Below, piece after piece: positions 18,171 to 26,852 of a DNA stretch of 64,000 nt (position 1 is its first letter; every line of letters starts with the position of its first letter). Position numbers and translations under genes: made by a program. Origin of the DNA: an uncultured Clostridia bacterium (GTDB taxonomy: Bacteria; Bacillota; Clostridia; TANB77; CAG-508). The notes under the pieces were generated by a model. That model worked only from the letters and a program-made list of their open reading frames with translations, ran no database searches and was not told the origin of the DNA. Location of the stretch: contig CARFUA010000008.1 in the NCBI GenBank assembly GCA_948976265.1, positions 1 through 64,000 of the forward strand, in the 5' to 3' direction.

Positions 18171-18801
18171 TCATTTTCTCCTTTTTTCTTAAAACTCAAT
18201 TTATTTTCGGTTCCATTCATAATTCGACCAATATTGGTTCGATGGTTAAATATAATAAATCCTGCCATAACCATTCCAAAAATCAAATAATTGCCTTCCA
18301 CCAAATAATGTTCTTTCAAAAATATGGTAAGAATTGGAAACAACACAGCTGCTGCAATTGATCCGCAAAGAGACCATTCTTGTAACTGCCATTAAACAAA
18401 TCGCAAACAATAAACAAATTAATCCAATTTGCCAATTTAGCAATAATAAAATTCCCAAACTTGTTGCAATTCCTTTTCCGCCTCGAAATCCAAAAAAAAT
18501 AGGAAATGTATGACCAATCACCACACCCATTGCTGCAATTTGAACCAATACAGAAGCATCACATTCCACAAACTTTCCGCACAAGCCAAGCCATTAGAAT
18601 TGCTACAACTCCTTTTAAAATATCCGCTATCAATGTTAAAGCAGCTGCTTTCTTGCCCACGCTTCTTAAAACATTGGTTGTTCCACCATTGCCACTTCCT
18701 TTTTCTCGCACATCAAATCCAGCCATTTTTTTGCTGATTAAGACAGAAAAATTTACGCTTCCTATTAAATAGGCTATCACTCCAATGATTCCGTATGTCA
18801 T
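18167..18801 (-). CDS. plsY: Acyl-phosphate:glycerol-3-phosphate acyltransferase PlsY, two +1 CGG sites
   Basis: Membrane enzyme that acylates glycerol 3-phosphate from acyl-phosphate. Motifs present: GSGNGGTTNVLR, GHTFPIFFGFRGGKG and the C-terminal motif region near AGFIIFNHRTNIGRI. Two shifts are needed. An extra C at 18579 lies before GGA AAG TTT, and one at 18365 lies before GGA TCA ATT. With both skipped, 635 bases yield 210 residues, the usual length, ending in an ATGA overlap with gpsA. RBS AAAAGGAGG precedes the ATG at 18801. The overlap and pathway link to gpsA argue that both genes are functional. Confidence 0.88.
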
Positions 18802-18839
18802 ATTTTTCCTCCTTTTATATCTTTTTTTTACTATATCAC

Positions 18840-19358
18840 ATTGCCAAAAAAGGTTCAAGTATTTTGGAAAGAAAAAAGAGAAGAAATTCTTTTCGAAAAT
18901 TCTTCCCCAAAAGTACTCTATTAAAAATATATGCATAACATTTTTAGCATTTGCTCTTAAAAATACCTAAAAATTATTTCTTGCCATATTTCCCTCTTTC
19001 TGGTGTATTATGTATCCATATCCTTTTTTAGTGCCTCCTTGAGCCCCTCATTGAGTCATATAAACTTTTGTTTTTTCTTAAAGTGCTTATTTTTATGCCT
19101 CTAAAAAATCCTGAAAAATACCGTAACTTAATTTATTTTGATTTTTAGTCATTTATCATTAAAAATTAAAATAAATGGCTTATTTGTGTGTTTTTGATTT
19201 TTCTCAAGCAATACGTCCTATCCTATATAAAAACCAGATTTACAAAAAATTGCAAATCTGGTTTTAAAATATCTTTTTTCAAAAATAAGAATGACTTTCA
19301 TTTTTGAAAACTTTATAAGCATTTTCATCCATTTTCTAAAAATAGGATTTTTCCTATT
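18840..19358. other. Intergenic region with a terminator and a leader-like element
   Basis: No convincing gene is seen. A hairpin terminator lies at 19229-19266. At about 19080-19150 the minus strand carries AAATGACTAA followed some 50 bases later by AGAGGCATAAAAATAAG, resembling blocks at 10255-10340 and 11560-11640. Near 19045 the imperfect direct repeats CTCAATGAG and CTCAAGGAG occur on the minus strand. Confidence 0.5.
19229..19266 (-). terminator. Terminator after the cysteine desulfurase gene
   Basis: Stem AACCAGATTT/AAATCTGGTT with T-rich flanks on both strands; on the minus strand it ends in TTTTTATA, about 95 bases past the stop at 19359. Probably bidirectional. Confidence 0.8.
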
Positions 19359-20502
19359 CTATCTCAGTTTTTTCACAATTCTCATCAATTGTTCCACCAA
19401 ATAATCCACATCCTCTACCGTATTTTCTTTCCCAAAAGTAACCCTCAAACTACTTCTTGCAATATTGGCAGGAACCCCAATTGCTAACAAGACATGCGAT
19501 GGATTCAATAAACCTGCACTACACGCAGAACCACTTGATGCACAAATCCCAACTTTATCCAATTCTTGCAACAATTTTGCACCATCAACTCCCTTAAAAC
19601 AAACATTTGCGTTTCCTGCTAATCGATTTTCCAAATCGCCATTGATTCGAATAAATGGAATATCTTTTTCCACATTTGCTAAATAGTAATCTCGTAAAAC
19701 TCTTAGTTTTTTATTGTATTCTGGCAATTCTTCTTGAGCAATTTGAATGGCTTTTCCGAAGTCCAACAATGCCTGCTACATTTTCGGTTCCAGACCTTTT
19801 GTCTCGTTCTTGATGTCCGCCATCTTGAATTCTAGTAAACATTACATGTTCGCTAACATACGCCACACCAATTCCTTTTGGTCCATAAAATTTGTGCGCT
19901 GACATTGACAGAGCTGAAATTCCTAATTTTTTCACATCAATATCAATATTTCCAATGGCTTGAACCGCATCTGTATGAAAATACACACCATAGCGTTTGG
20001 CAATTCTTCCTATGGATTCCATATCTTGTATAGTTCCAATTTCATTATTAGCAAACATAACGCTAATCAAAATTGTTTGTCGATTGATTGCTCTTTCTAA
20101 CTCTTTTAAATCAATTCTTCCTTCTCTATCTACATTCAAATAAGTCACACGAAATCCCATATACTTTTCCAAAAATTGACACGTATTTAATACTGCTGGA
20201 TGTTCAATTTTCGTTGTAATAATATGATTTCCGCGTCTTCGATTCGCCAATGCAATTCCTTTGATAATGAGATTGTCACTTTCAGTTCCTCCACTTGTAA
20301 AATAAATTTCATTGGGATTACATTTTAAAGCATCGGCAACTCTTTTCCTTGCCAGATTAATCGCCTCTTTATTGTTTTTTCCAATACCATACATCGATGA
20401 AGCATTTCCAAAATTCTCGGTTAAGTAAGGCATCATTTCGTTTAACACTCTATTTTCAATTGCTGTTGTTGCAGCATGGTCAAAATATCTAATATTCTGC
20501 AT
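19359..20502 (-). CDS. Cysteine desulfurase (NifS/IscS family), +1 CGG site
   Basis: A PLP enzyme that converts cysteine to alanine and delivers persulfide sulfur for Fe-S clusters and thio-tRNAs. Seen: YFDHAATTA at the N-terminus, HTDAVQ, SMSAHKFYGPKGIG with the PLP lysine, and the active-site Cys in CASSGSACS. After ATT GTT GGA CTT an extra C at 19758 makes CGG. Skipping it gives GGA AAA GCC ATT CAA and joins both halves into 380 residues, a normal length. Without the shift the Cys half is lost. The ATG at 20502 is preferred over a TTG at 20511. Confidence 0.9.
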
Positions 20503-20625
20503 AATTTTCAACTTCCTTATCTTAAATTTTATAAATTCATTTTATTATATGATTTTCCCTTTTAAATTGTGCCTATTTTGATAAATTATGCAATTTTAAA
20601 TTTGTTTGCTTTCTTAAAATATAAA

Positions 20626-20667
20626 AAAAACAGTTCTGTTTGAATTTCTCAACCGAACTGTTTTTTT
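20626..20667 (-). terminator. Terminator after the Asn-rich protein gene
   Basis: Stem AACAGTTC/GAACTGTT with an 18-base loop followed by TTTTTTT on the minus strand. Confidence 0.85.
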
Positions 20668-20669
20668 CT

Positions 20670-21167
20670 TTATCTTCGCCAACATCTACAACATCGATTT
20701 GAATTATTGTTATTGCCATTATTACCAGCATTATTATTGCCTGTATTATTGTTGCCTGTATTATTATTGTCACTATTGTTATTTCCTACATTGTTATTGC
20801 CAGAATTGTTATTACCTGTATTATTGTTGCCAGAATTATTGTTGCCTATATTATTATTGCCTGTGTTTCCATTGGCTGTATTTGCATTAGCTGTGTTGCT
20901 GTTATTCCCTCTACAGCACATACAATTGTTGTTATTACATTCCCATTTAAAAAATCGGCAAATAATATAAGCAGCAATAAACGCCAAAAACGTATAAATC
21001 CACGCTAACGCAATTAATGTAATAGTACCACCCAAAACAATCGCAATAATAATCGCAACCACAAACACAATTCCTGCCACCTTAAATGGACAATTTAATA
21101 AGGTTTGCAAAATCGATGCTACAATTATCACCAATATTGGTATGACAAAAGTAATTAATAAGTCCAT
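20670..21167 (-). CDS. Membrane protein with Asn/Gly-rich low-complexity tail
   Basis: About 165 residues. Two hydrophobic stretches (about 4-25 and 30-75) form two or three TM helices. A Cys cluster (CNNNNCMCC) follows, then about 65 residues of tandem GNNN(T/S/I/V/A) pentapeptide-like repeats, ending in the Cys/Arg-rich RCCRCWRR. The repeat DNA at 20700-20880 is a degenerate 15-base tandem array that can vary by slippage without changing frame. Function unknown; it could be a cell-surface or spore-associated protein. Confidence 0.75.
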   Translation of the reverse strand: MDLLITFVIPILVIIVASILQTLLNCPFKVAGIVFVVAIIIAIVLGGTITLIALAWIYTFLAFIAAYIICRFFKWECNNNNCMCCRGNNSNTANANTANGNTGNNNIGNNNSGNNNTGNNNSGNNNVGNNNSDNNNTGNNNTGNNNAGNNGNNNNSNRCCRCWRR

Positions 21168-21260
21168 ACACAAAATACCTCCCAAACTTATTCATCCTTT
21201 TATACTATAGTATTCTCCATCTCTATTTTTGGTGATTTTAAAATACAATAATTGTGATTT

Positions 21261-21995
21261 TTAATAGGTAACTTCTACCAAATATAAGCCAACGGCTGGC
21301 AAGGTTTTCCCCGCTTTTTTTCTGTCTTTACTTGCTATGATTTTAGGAATTTCTTCTGGTGCTATTTTTCCAATTCCGACATCTAGCAAAGTCCCAGAAA
21401 TAATCCTTACCATATTATATAAAAATCCACTGCCTGTGAGTTCAATATAAATTCTTTCGTCTTTTTCTAAAACTTCGGCTTTGAATATTTTTCTAATACT
21501 ATTTTTATTACTCGTTCCACTTGCTTTAAATCCTGCAAAATCATGTTCTCCTTCGAAATATTTTGCTGCTTTTTGCATTTTTTCGACGTCTAATTTTATA
21601 GGAAATTGATATTCCAATTCTCGATAAACCGCCGTTCCATTGGGAGAATTGTTAATAATATAGCGATATCTTTTCGAATGTGCCAAATAACGACTGTGAA
21701 AACGCTCTTCGACTTCTTCAGCCTTTTTGATACGAATACTTTTTTTCAACCTAGAATTAATCGCAATCGCAAATTTTTGGATGGGAATTTCAGCATTTGT
21801 TTTAAAATTAGCAACTTGCCCTAAACTATGAACACCAGCATCCGTTCTGCCAGAACCGATTAATTCGATTTTTTCTCCAACAATACTTTCAATGGCTCGT
21901 TCAATTTCTCCTTGTATGTTTAATTGATTTGGCTGTTTTTGCCACCCATTAAAATCTTTTCCGTGATATTCTATGGTTAATTTTATATTTCTCAT
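21261..21995 (-). CDS. truA: tRNA pseudouridine(38-40) synthase TruA
   Basis: Isomerises uridines in the anticodon stem-loop of many tRNAs. The catalytic Asp is in GSGRTDAGVHSLGQ; YRYIINNS and FLYNMVRIISGTLLDVG are family motifs. The length of 244 is typical. Confidence 0.95.
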   Translation of the reverse strand: MRNIKLTIEYHGKDFNGWQKQPNQLNIQGEIERAIESIVGEKIELIGSGRTDAGVHSLGQVANFKTNAEIPIQKFAIAINSRLKKSIRIKKAEEVEERFHSRYLAHSKRYRYIINNSPNGTAVYRELEYQFPIKLDVEKMQKAAKYFEGEHDFAGFKASGTSNKNSIRKIFKAEVLEKDERIYIELTGSGFLYNMVRIISGTLLDVGIGKIAPEEIPKIIASKDRKKAGKTLPAVGLYLVEVTY

Positions 21996-22020
21996 AATTA
22001 TCCTTCTTTATTTAACTTAA

Positions 22021-22060
22021 AACAGGAAGGTACATCTTGCGATGAATTCCCTTCCTGTTC
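22021..22060 (-). terminator. Terminator after tsf
   Basis: Minus-strand stem AACAGGAAGG/CCTTCCTGTT with an 18- to 20-base loop ends the rpsB-tsf transcript, between the tsf stop and truA. Confidence 0.75.
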
Positions 22061-22082
22061 TTATTTTCTACCTTTATCAAAA

Positions 22083-22958
22083 TTATTGCAATTGTTTCAT
22101 AACTTCTTCTGCAAAGTTTTCTTCTACTTTTTCGATTCCTTCGCCTTTTTCAAAACGAACAAAACGATTTAATTTAGCGCCTTTGCTAGCAATCAAATCT
22201 CCTACTTTTACATTTGAATCTTTGACAAAAACTTGGTCAAGTAGACAAATTTCAGAATAGAATTTTCCAATTCTTCCTTGTACCATTTTTTCAGCAATTT
22301 CAGCTGGTTTTCCTTCATTCATTGCTTGCACTTTTAAAATTTCCATTTCTTTTTTGGTTCTTTCTTCTGGTACTTCTTCTCTACTTAAATATTCTGGATT
22401 GGCTGCTGTAATTTGCATGCAAATATCTTTGGCAAGTGGTGTATCAGCATTTTCGAAATCAACTAATACAGCAATTCTTCCATCTCCGTGAATATATCCT
22501 TCGATTAAACCTGTTCCTTCATATCTTTCAAATCTTCTGATTGACATGTGTTCACCAATTGTAGCAATTTTGTCTGTTAGAACTTCATTTACTGTTTTGC
22601 TTGAATCAGCATATTTTGTATTCAATAAAGCTTCTATATCAGTAGGATTGGTATCCGCTACTACTTTAGCAACTGTGTTTACGAATTCTTTGAATTCTTC
22701 GTTTTTGGATACAAAATCGGTTTCTGCGTTAACTTCAAGGATACTTCCTACTTTATTATCAGCAGAAATATAAACGGTAACTAAACCTTCTGCAGCAACT
22801 CTTCCTGATTTTTTGGCAGCTTTGGCGATTCCTCTTTCACGTAATAACTCTGCTGCTTTTTCCATATCTCCATTGGTTTCTGTTAGAACTTTTTTACAGT
22901 CCATCATTCCAGCACCTGTTTTTTCTCTTAATTCTTTTACTAAACTTGCACTTATCAT
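22083..22958 (-). CDS. tsf: Elongation factor Ts
   Basis: Guanine nucleotide exchange factor for EF-Tu. The N-terminal UBA-like domain has ELREKTGAGMMDCKKVL and the EF-Tu contact motif TDFVSKNEEF is present. 291 residues. It follows rpsB in the standard gene order. Confidence 0.96.
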   Translation of the reverse strand: MISASLVKELREKTGAGMMDCKKVLTETNGDMEKAAELLRERGIAKAAKKSGRVAAEGLVTVYISADNKVGSILEVNAETDFVSKNEEFKEFVNTVAKVVADTNPTDIEALLNTKYADSSKTVNEVLTDKIATIGEHMSIRRFERYEGTGLIEGYIHGDGRIAVLVDFENADTPLAKDICMQITAANPEYLSREEVPEERTKKEMEILKVQAMNEGKPAEIAEKMVQGRIGKFYSEICLLDQVFVKDSNVKVGDLIASKGAKLNRFVRFEKGEGIEKVEENFAEEVMKQLQ

Positions 22959-22990
22959 TTTGGTTCCTCCTTAAATTTATATAAAAATTG

Positions 22991-23014
22991 GGCAGACAGA
23001 AAAAGCCGTCTGCC
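22991..23014 (-). terminator. Hairpin between rpsB and tsf
   Basis: GGCAGAC/GTCTGCC stem followed by CAATTTTTAT on the minus strand. It may act as an attenuator or partial terminator that lowers tsf relative to rpsB, or protect the rpsB 3' end. Confidence 0.6.
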
Positions 23015-23032
23015 TCTATATATTTCTCATTT

Positions 23033-23803
23033 TTATTCTTGTTCTGCGTTTTCCACAACTTGTTCCATGTCGGTTACTTCTTCTTGTGGTTCTTCTTCGT
23101 TTAATGGCATAATGGCATCTTCTCCTTGTCTTCCTTCGATAACTGCATTTGCCATTACGTCTGCAATTAATTTAACCGCTCTTATTGCATCATCATTTCC
23201 TGGAATTGGATAATCAACATCTTCTGGACTACAGTTTGTATCTACTAATCCAACGACTTTGATACCTAATTTTCTTGCTTCTTTAATTGCATTATATTCC
23301 TTCTTTGGATCAACTACGAACATAACGCCTGGCATTTCCGTCATTTCTTTGATACCACCAAGATTATTTTCTAGTTTCTCCATTTCATGTCTTAAACCAA
23401 TTACTTCTTTTTTTGGTAATACATCAAATGTACCATCTTCGCTCATAGCTTCTAATTCTTTTAAACGATTGATTCTTCCTTGAATGGTTTTGAAGTTGGT
23501 AAGCATTCCACCTAACCATCTTTGGTCTACATAGTACATATTACATCTGATTGCTGCTTCTTTGATGCATTCTTGGGCTTGTTTTTTGGTTCCTACAAAA
23601 AGAACATTTTTCCCTTCTTCGGCTTGCTCTTTTACAAAGCTATACGCCTCATCTAATTTTTTTGATGTTTTTTGTAAATCGATGATATGAATTCCATTTC
23701 TAGCTTGGAAAATATATTCCGCCATTTTTGGATTCCATCTTCTTGTTTGATGTCCGAAATGAACACCTGCTTCCAATAATTGTTTCATTGCAACTACTGC
23801 CAT
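23033..23803 (-). CDS. rpsB: 30S ribosomal protein S2
   Basis: 256 residues starting MAVVAMKQLLEAGVHFGHQTRRWNPKM, with WLGGMLTNFKT and LVDTNCSPEDVDYPIPGNDDA, all S2 signatures. The acidic C-terminal tail is common in Bacillota. RBS AAGGAGG lies upstream. Confidence 0.97.
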   Translation of the reverse strand: MAVVAMKQLLEAGVHFGHQTRRWNPKMAEYIFQARNGIHIIDLQKTSKKLDEAYSFVKEQAEEGKNVLFVGTKKQAQECIKEAAIRCNMYYVDQRWLGGMLTNFKTIQGRINRLKELEAMSEDGTFDVLPKKEVIGLRHEMEKLENNLGGIKEMTEMPGVMFVVDPKKEYNAIKEARKLGIKVVGLVDTNCSPEDVDYPIPGNDDAIRAVKLIADVMANAVIEGRQGEDAIMPLNEEEPQEEVTDMEQVVENAEQE

Positions 23804-23869
23804 TTTTTAATTCCTCCTTATTTGTTTTATTCCTCCATAGTATTTCAAACACTCACAAACACTATTTTT

Positions 23870-23903
23870 CATAGCACACGTTTGGTCGCTGATACTATGT
23901 GCG
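23870..23903 (-). promoter_or_regulatory. Candidate structured leader of rpsB
   Basis: In the rpsB 5' leader CGCACATAG (23903-23895) and TGTGCTATG (23878-23870) can form GCACA/TGTGC and CATAG/CTATG pairings that overlap, meaning a pseudoknot or two alternative stems. S2-binding autoregulatory leaders are known in other bacteria; whether this one binds S2 is an inference. Confidence 0.45.
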
Positions 23904-23916
23904 TTTTAACTTTGTT

Positions 23917-23945
23917 ATTATATCAAAGTTTTATAAAAAATGCAA
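23917..23945 (-). promoter_or_regulatory. Promoter of rpsB-tsf
   Basis: Minus-strand TTGCAT (23940-23945), 17 bases, TATAAT (23917-23922). It is back to back with the plus-strand promoter at 23991-24019. Confidence 0.8.
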
Positions 23946-23990
23946 GTATTTTTTTCATTTTTTATTTTAAGTTTTTTTTATAATTTTTTC

Positions 23991-24019
23991 TTGACAATTC
24001 AGCTCAGATATATTATAAT
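23991..24019 (+). promoter_or_regulatory. Sigma-A promoter of the small plus-strand transcript
   Basis: TTGACA (23991-23996), 17 bases, TATAAT (24014-24019), perfect consensus. It reads toward the short ORF at 24065 and the strong terminator at 24211-24248. Confidence 0.88.
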
Positions 24020-24064
24020 ATTTAAAGTAGTTTATTGTGTTTTATTTGTAAAGGAGGGATGCAT

Positions 24065-24130
24065 ATGCGTCTAACCTGTTGTAGGAGAAGAAATCGGAGG
24101 AAAAAAATAAAACTAGGTACTATTTATTAG
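24065..24130 (+). CDS. Short Arg/Cys-rich ORF (21 aa) containing CGG
   Basis: It starts ATGCGTCTAACC with an ideal AAGGAGG seven bases upstream and encodes MRLTCCRRRNRRKK and a short tail. Codon 11 is CGG. If CGG is skipped with a +1 shift as in the core genes, the product would instead end N-G-G-K-K-stop after 14 residues. The ORF sits in a separately promoted and terminated small transcript. It could be a sensor or leader peptide; coding status is unproven. Confidence 0.45.
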   Translation: MRLTCCRRRNRRKKIKLGTIY

Positions 24131-24210
24131 TACCACTATAGTAATCCTCCTTTCTTTAGTTAAGGTGCTTTCATACTGGGCACCAATTATCTAATCATCC
24201 TTTATAGGAA

Positions 24211-24248
24211 GAAGAGCCACCAGTTTTCTGGTGGCTCTTCCTTTTTTT
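24211..24248 (+). terminator. Strong plus-strand terminator
   Basis: Perfect 13-bp stem GAAGAGCCACCAG/CTGGTGGCTCTTC with loop TTTT, followed by CTTTTTTTATTTTT. It ends the small transcript and overlaps the sortase stop codon on the other strand. Confidence 0.92.
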
Positions 24249-24915
24249 ATTTTTCTCTTGCTAAAATAACCAATCTTGCTTTTGAATTATCATTACAGGT
24301 TGAAAGTGAAATTTCTCTTGCTTTTTCAGTATCTCTTTGCATGTATTGGGCATCACTTGGCGTTGTTTGAAACATATCATAAATCGTATAGGTAACCCTT
24401 GTTCCCGTTTGGTCAGTTATGTAGATTACATCTCCATTGGATAATTTATGATTATCGGAAAAGAATAATCCATTTCGATAATTATGTCCCACAATCGTAG
24501 TATTTCCTGGCTGATTTAAACCAACGCCGTACAAAATTGCAACTGACGTTTCTAGCGATTTTTTCGTCACTTGTGATAAAATCGGAAGATTTACTTTTGT
24601 TTTTGGAATTTCAAGTGTTCCCATTACTTCATAACCTTCCATATAGACTTTTTCCGATTTTTGCTCTTTATTGGTTTCCATGCCATTAATTGAGTCCAAT
24701 GGATTTTGTGCTTCTCCATCCTCATCTTTACTTTCGTTGTCAAACTCTCTTCGAATCGAAGCATCGGAAAATTGATCCACAATTTCCTGTGCTTTATCGT
24801 TCTTACTTTTAACAGCATACATATCATATACAAAATATCCCACAGTTCCCACAATTCCAATAATTACAATGATTAAAAGAACCGTTAAAACTTTACTATA
24901 CTTACTATTAAACAT
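24247..24915 (-). CDS. Class D-like sortase
   Basis: A transpeptidase that anchors or links surface proteins at the cell wall. One N-terminal TM helix (about 9-30) precedes a variable acidic linker and the catalytic domain (about 95-222). Catalytic His is in VGHNYRNG, Cys in LSTCNDN and Arg in RLVILAREK. 222 residues. No sorting-signal substrate is seen next to it. The promoter side is isolated, so it is likely a single gene. Confidence 0.88.
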   Translation of the reverse strand: MFNSKYSKVLTVLLIIVIIGIVGTVGYFVYDMYAVKSKNDKAQEIVDQFSDASIRREFDNESKDEDGEAQNPLDSINGMETNKEQKSEKVYMEGYEVMGTLEIPKTKVNLPILSQVTKKSLETSVAILYGVGLNQPGNTTIVGHNYRNGLFFSDNHKLSNGDVIYITDQTGTRVTYTIYDMFQTTPSDAQYMQRDTEKAREISLSTCNDNSKARLVILAREK

Positions 24916-25027
24916 ATCTTTCTCCTTTTTCTCATTAATTTAGTTCTTCTCTTTATTATTATAGCACATTTTTTGGATTTTGTCAAATTTTATGTTAATT
25001 TAATGTTTAATATGCTTATCTTTCGTT

Positions 25028-26782
25028 TTATTCCAAAATTGCCTTAATTCTCCTAACACCACTTGAAGATGCTTCTTCTTTTTTTATTTTAAAATGCCCC
25101 AATTTCACTGTGTTGGTAACATGCGGTCCACCACATAATTCTTTTGAAATTTCTCCAATGGAATAAACCGTTACCCTATCTGGATATTTTTCAATGAACA
25201 TACATTCCGCACCTGATTTTACAGCTTCTTCTTTTGGCATTTCTTCTGATGTTACGTCTAATCCTGCTTGAATCCATTCATTGACTAAATCTTCCACTTT
25301 TTGTTTTTCTTCTGGTGTCATTTTGGCAGGATGCGAAAAATCAAAACGCATTCTTTCCGCTGTGATATTACTTCCTTTTTGATGAACATGTTCTCCTAAA
25401 ACTACTTTCAAAGCAGCATTTAAAAGATGCGTTGCTGTATGATATTTTACTTCTTCTTCACCTGTTGAAGCAAGTCCACCTTTAAATTTTGCTTCACTTC
25501 CCATTCTGGATTTTGCTTGATGTGCCTTGAATAATTGATCAAATTCTTCCATTTCGACTTCCATTCCATTTTCTTTGGCTAATTCTACTGTCATTTCTGG
25601 TGGAAAACCGTAAGTTTCATATAAATTAAATACGGTCTGAGCATCGATTTTTGTTTTGTTTTCTTGTTTCAATTTAGAAACTGCTTTTTCAAATTCTTTT
25701 TCCCCTTTGGCAAGTGTTTTCATGAATTTGTCCTTTTCTTCAATTATAACAGAACAAATCATTTCTTTTTTTTGCACTAATTCTGGATACATTTCTTTTA
25801 AAGCCGTAATAGAAACTTCTATCATTTCTGGTAATCGATTCAAATCGATGGCTAATTTATTCAAATGACGCGTCATTCTACGAAGTAAACGGCGCAAAAT
25901 ATAACCTCTGTCAACATTACTTGGGCGTCCACCATCGCTAATAATCATTATACTAGAACGCAAATGTTCTGCTACAATTCTTCGACTTTGTATGCTATCA
26001 TTTTGTTGTAATTCCTGCAATCGATTCATAACTGGTGCAAAAAGTTCAATTTCAAATGGTGTTTCTTTTCCTTGTAATAGCATTGCCATTCTTTCTAAAC
26101 CAAGTCCTGTATCTACATTTTTTTGTTGCAATTTAGTGTATTTTCCATCTTTGTCTTTGAAATATTCCATGAATACATTATTCCAAATCTCGACATATTT
26201 ACCACATCCACAAGAGGGATTGCAATCTTCCGAACAAGCTGGTTTTCCTGTGTCGTAAAACATTTCTGTATCTGGTCCACAAGGACCTTCCTCGCCTGCA
26301 ATCCACCAATTATCGTCTTTTCCAAAGAAATAAATTCTGCTTTCTGGAATGCCTGCTTTTTTCCAACATTCGAAAGACACCGTATCACGTGGCGCATCTT
26401 CATCTCCTGCAAAACAGGTAACGGATAGTTTTTCGGCAGGAATTTCTAATTCTTTGGTCAAAAATTCATAACTCATCGCAATGGATTCTTCTTTAAAATA
26501 ATCGCCTAATGACCAATTTCCAAGCATTTCAAAATACGTCAAATGACGATTGTCGCCAACTTCGTCAATATCAACCGTACGAAGACATTTTTGATAATCG
26601 GTTAATCTGGTTCCTGCTGGATGTTTTTCCCCTAATAAATACGGTACCAATGGATGCATGCCAGCCGTTGTAAATAAAACGGATGGATCATTTTCAGGAA
26701 TGACAGGGGCGGATGGAATTACCGCATGTCCATGGTTTTCAAAAAATTTTAAATATTTGTTTCGAATATCGATTGCTTTCAT
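25028..26782 (-). CDS. alaS: Alanyl-tRNA synthetase, short form
   Basis: Charges tRNA-Ala. The class II catalytic core (IRNKYLKFFENHGH, TTAGMHPLVPYLLG, GLGLERM), the middle domain and the editing/SAD domain (HTATHLLNAALK, CGGPHVTNTVKLG) are all present. The frame ends at about 584 residues right after SSGVRRIKAILE. The C-terminal coiled coil and DHHA1-type C-Ala domain of the usual form (roughly 870 residues) are missing. No frameshift or CGG is seen near the stop, so this looks like a true short form. It includes a four-Cys insertion (CSEDCNPSCGCGKY). Confidence 0.9.
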   Translation of the reverse strand: MKAIDIRNKYLKFFENHGHAVIPSAPVIPENDPSVLFTTAGMHPLVPYLLGEKHPAGTRLTDYQKCLRTVDIDEVGDNRHLTYFEMLGNWSLGDYFKEESIAMSYEFLTKELEIPAEKLSVTCFAGDEDAPRDTVSFECWKKAGIPESRIYFFGKDDNWWIAGEEGPCGPDTEMFYDTGKPACSEDCNPSCGCGKYVEIWNNVFMEYFKDKDGKYTKLQQKNVDTGLGLERMAMLLQGKETPFEIELFAPVMNRLQELQQNDSIQSRRIVAEHLRSSIMIISDGGRPSNVDRGYILRRLLRRMTRHLNKLAIDLNRLPEMIEVSITALKEMYPELVQKKEMICSVIIEEKDKFMKTLAKGEKEFEKAVSKLKQENKTKIDAQTVFNLYETYGFPPEMTVELAKENGMEVEMEEFDQLFKAHQAKSRMGSEAKFKGGLASTGEEEVKYHTATHLLNAALKVVLGEHVHQKGSNITAERMRFDFSHPAKMTPEEKQKVEDLVNEWIQAGLDVTSEEMPKEEAVKSGAECMFIEKYPDRVTVYSIGEISKELCGGPHVTNTVKLGHFKIKKEEASSSGVRRIKAILE

Positions 26783-26852
26783 AAAAAATCTCCTAAAATA
26801 AAATAATTCCAGTTCATTATATTACAAACGAATTGGAATTACAAGATATTTT

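Larger units (their letters stand above)
24026..24248 (+). ncRNA. Small structured transcript with leader-peptide ORF
   Basis: It is bounded by a perfect promoter and a strong terminator, giving roughly 220 nt. It carries AAAGGAGG (24050-24057) before a short ORF, and the exact complement CCTCCTTT at 24146-24153, which could hide that ribosome site. Two small hairpins lie between and after: GGTAC...GTACC (about 24115-24134) and GGTGC...GCACC (about 24164-24183). I do not recognise it as 6S, SRP or tmRNA. It could be a riboregulated small-protein mRNA. Confidence 0.6.

Noticed and set aside
12598..20502. Treating gpsA, plsY, the desulfurase and the PLP enzyme as ordinary pseudogenes
   Set aside because: All breaks are the same insertion of C before a Gly codon, there is no other decay (no stops, no deletions), and several are expected to be essential. 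A technical error remains possible and is stated in the finding.
20700..20885. Regularly repeated DNA that might look like a CRISPR array
   Set aside because: The period is about 15 bases with no spacers, and it encodes in-frame GNNN(T/S) repeats of a membrane protein.
23991..24248. 6S RNA or another known housekeeping RNA
   Set aside because: No long interrupted double-stranded rod or other recognised signature; a good ribosome site and short ORF are present instead.
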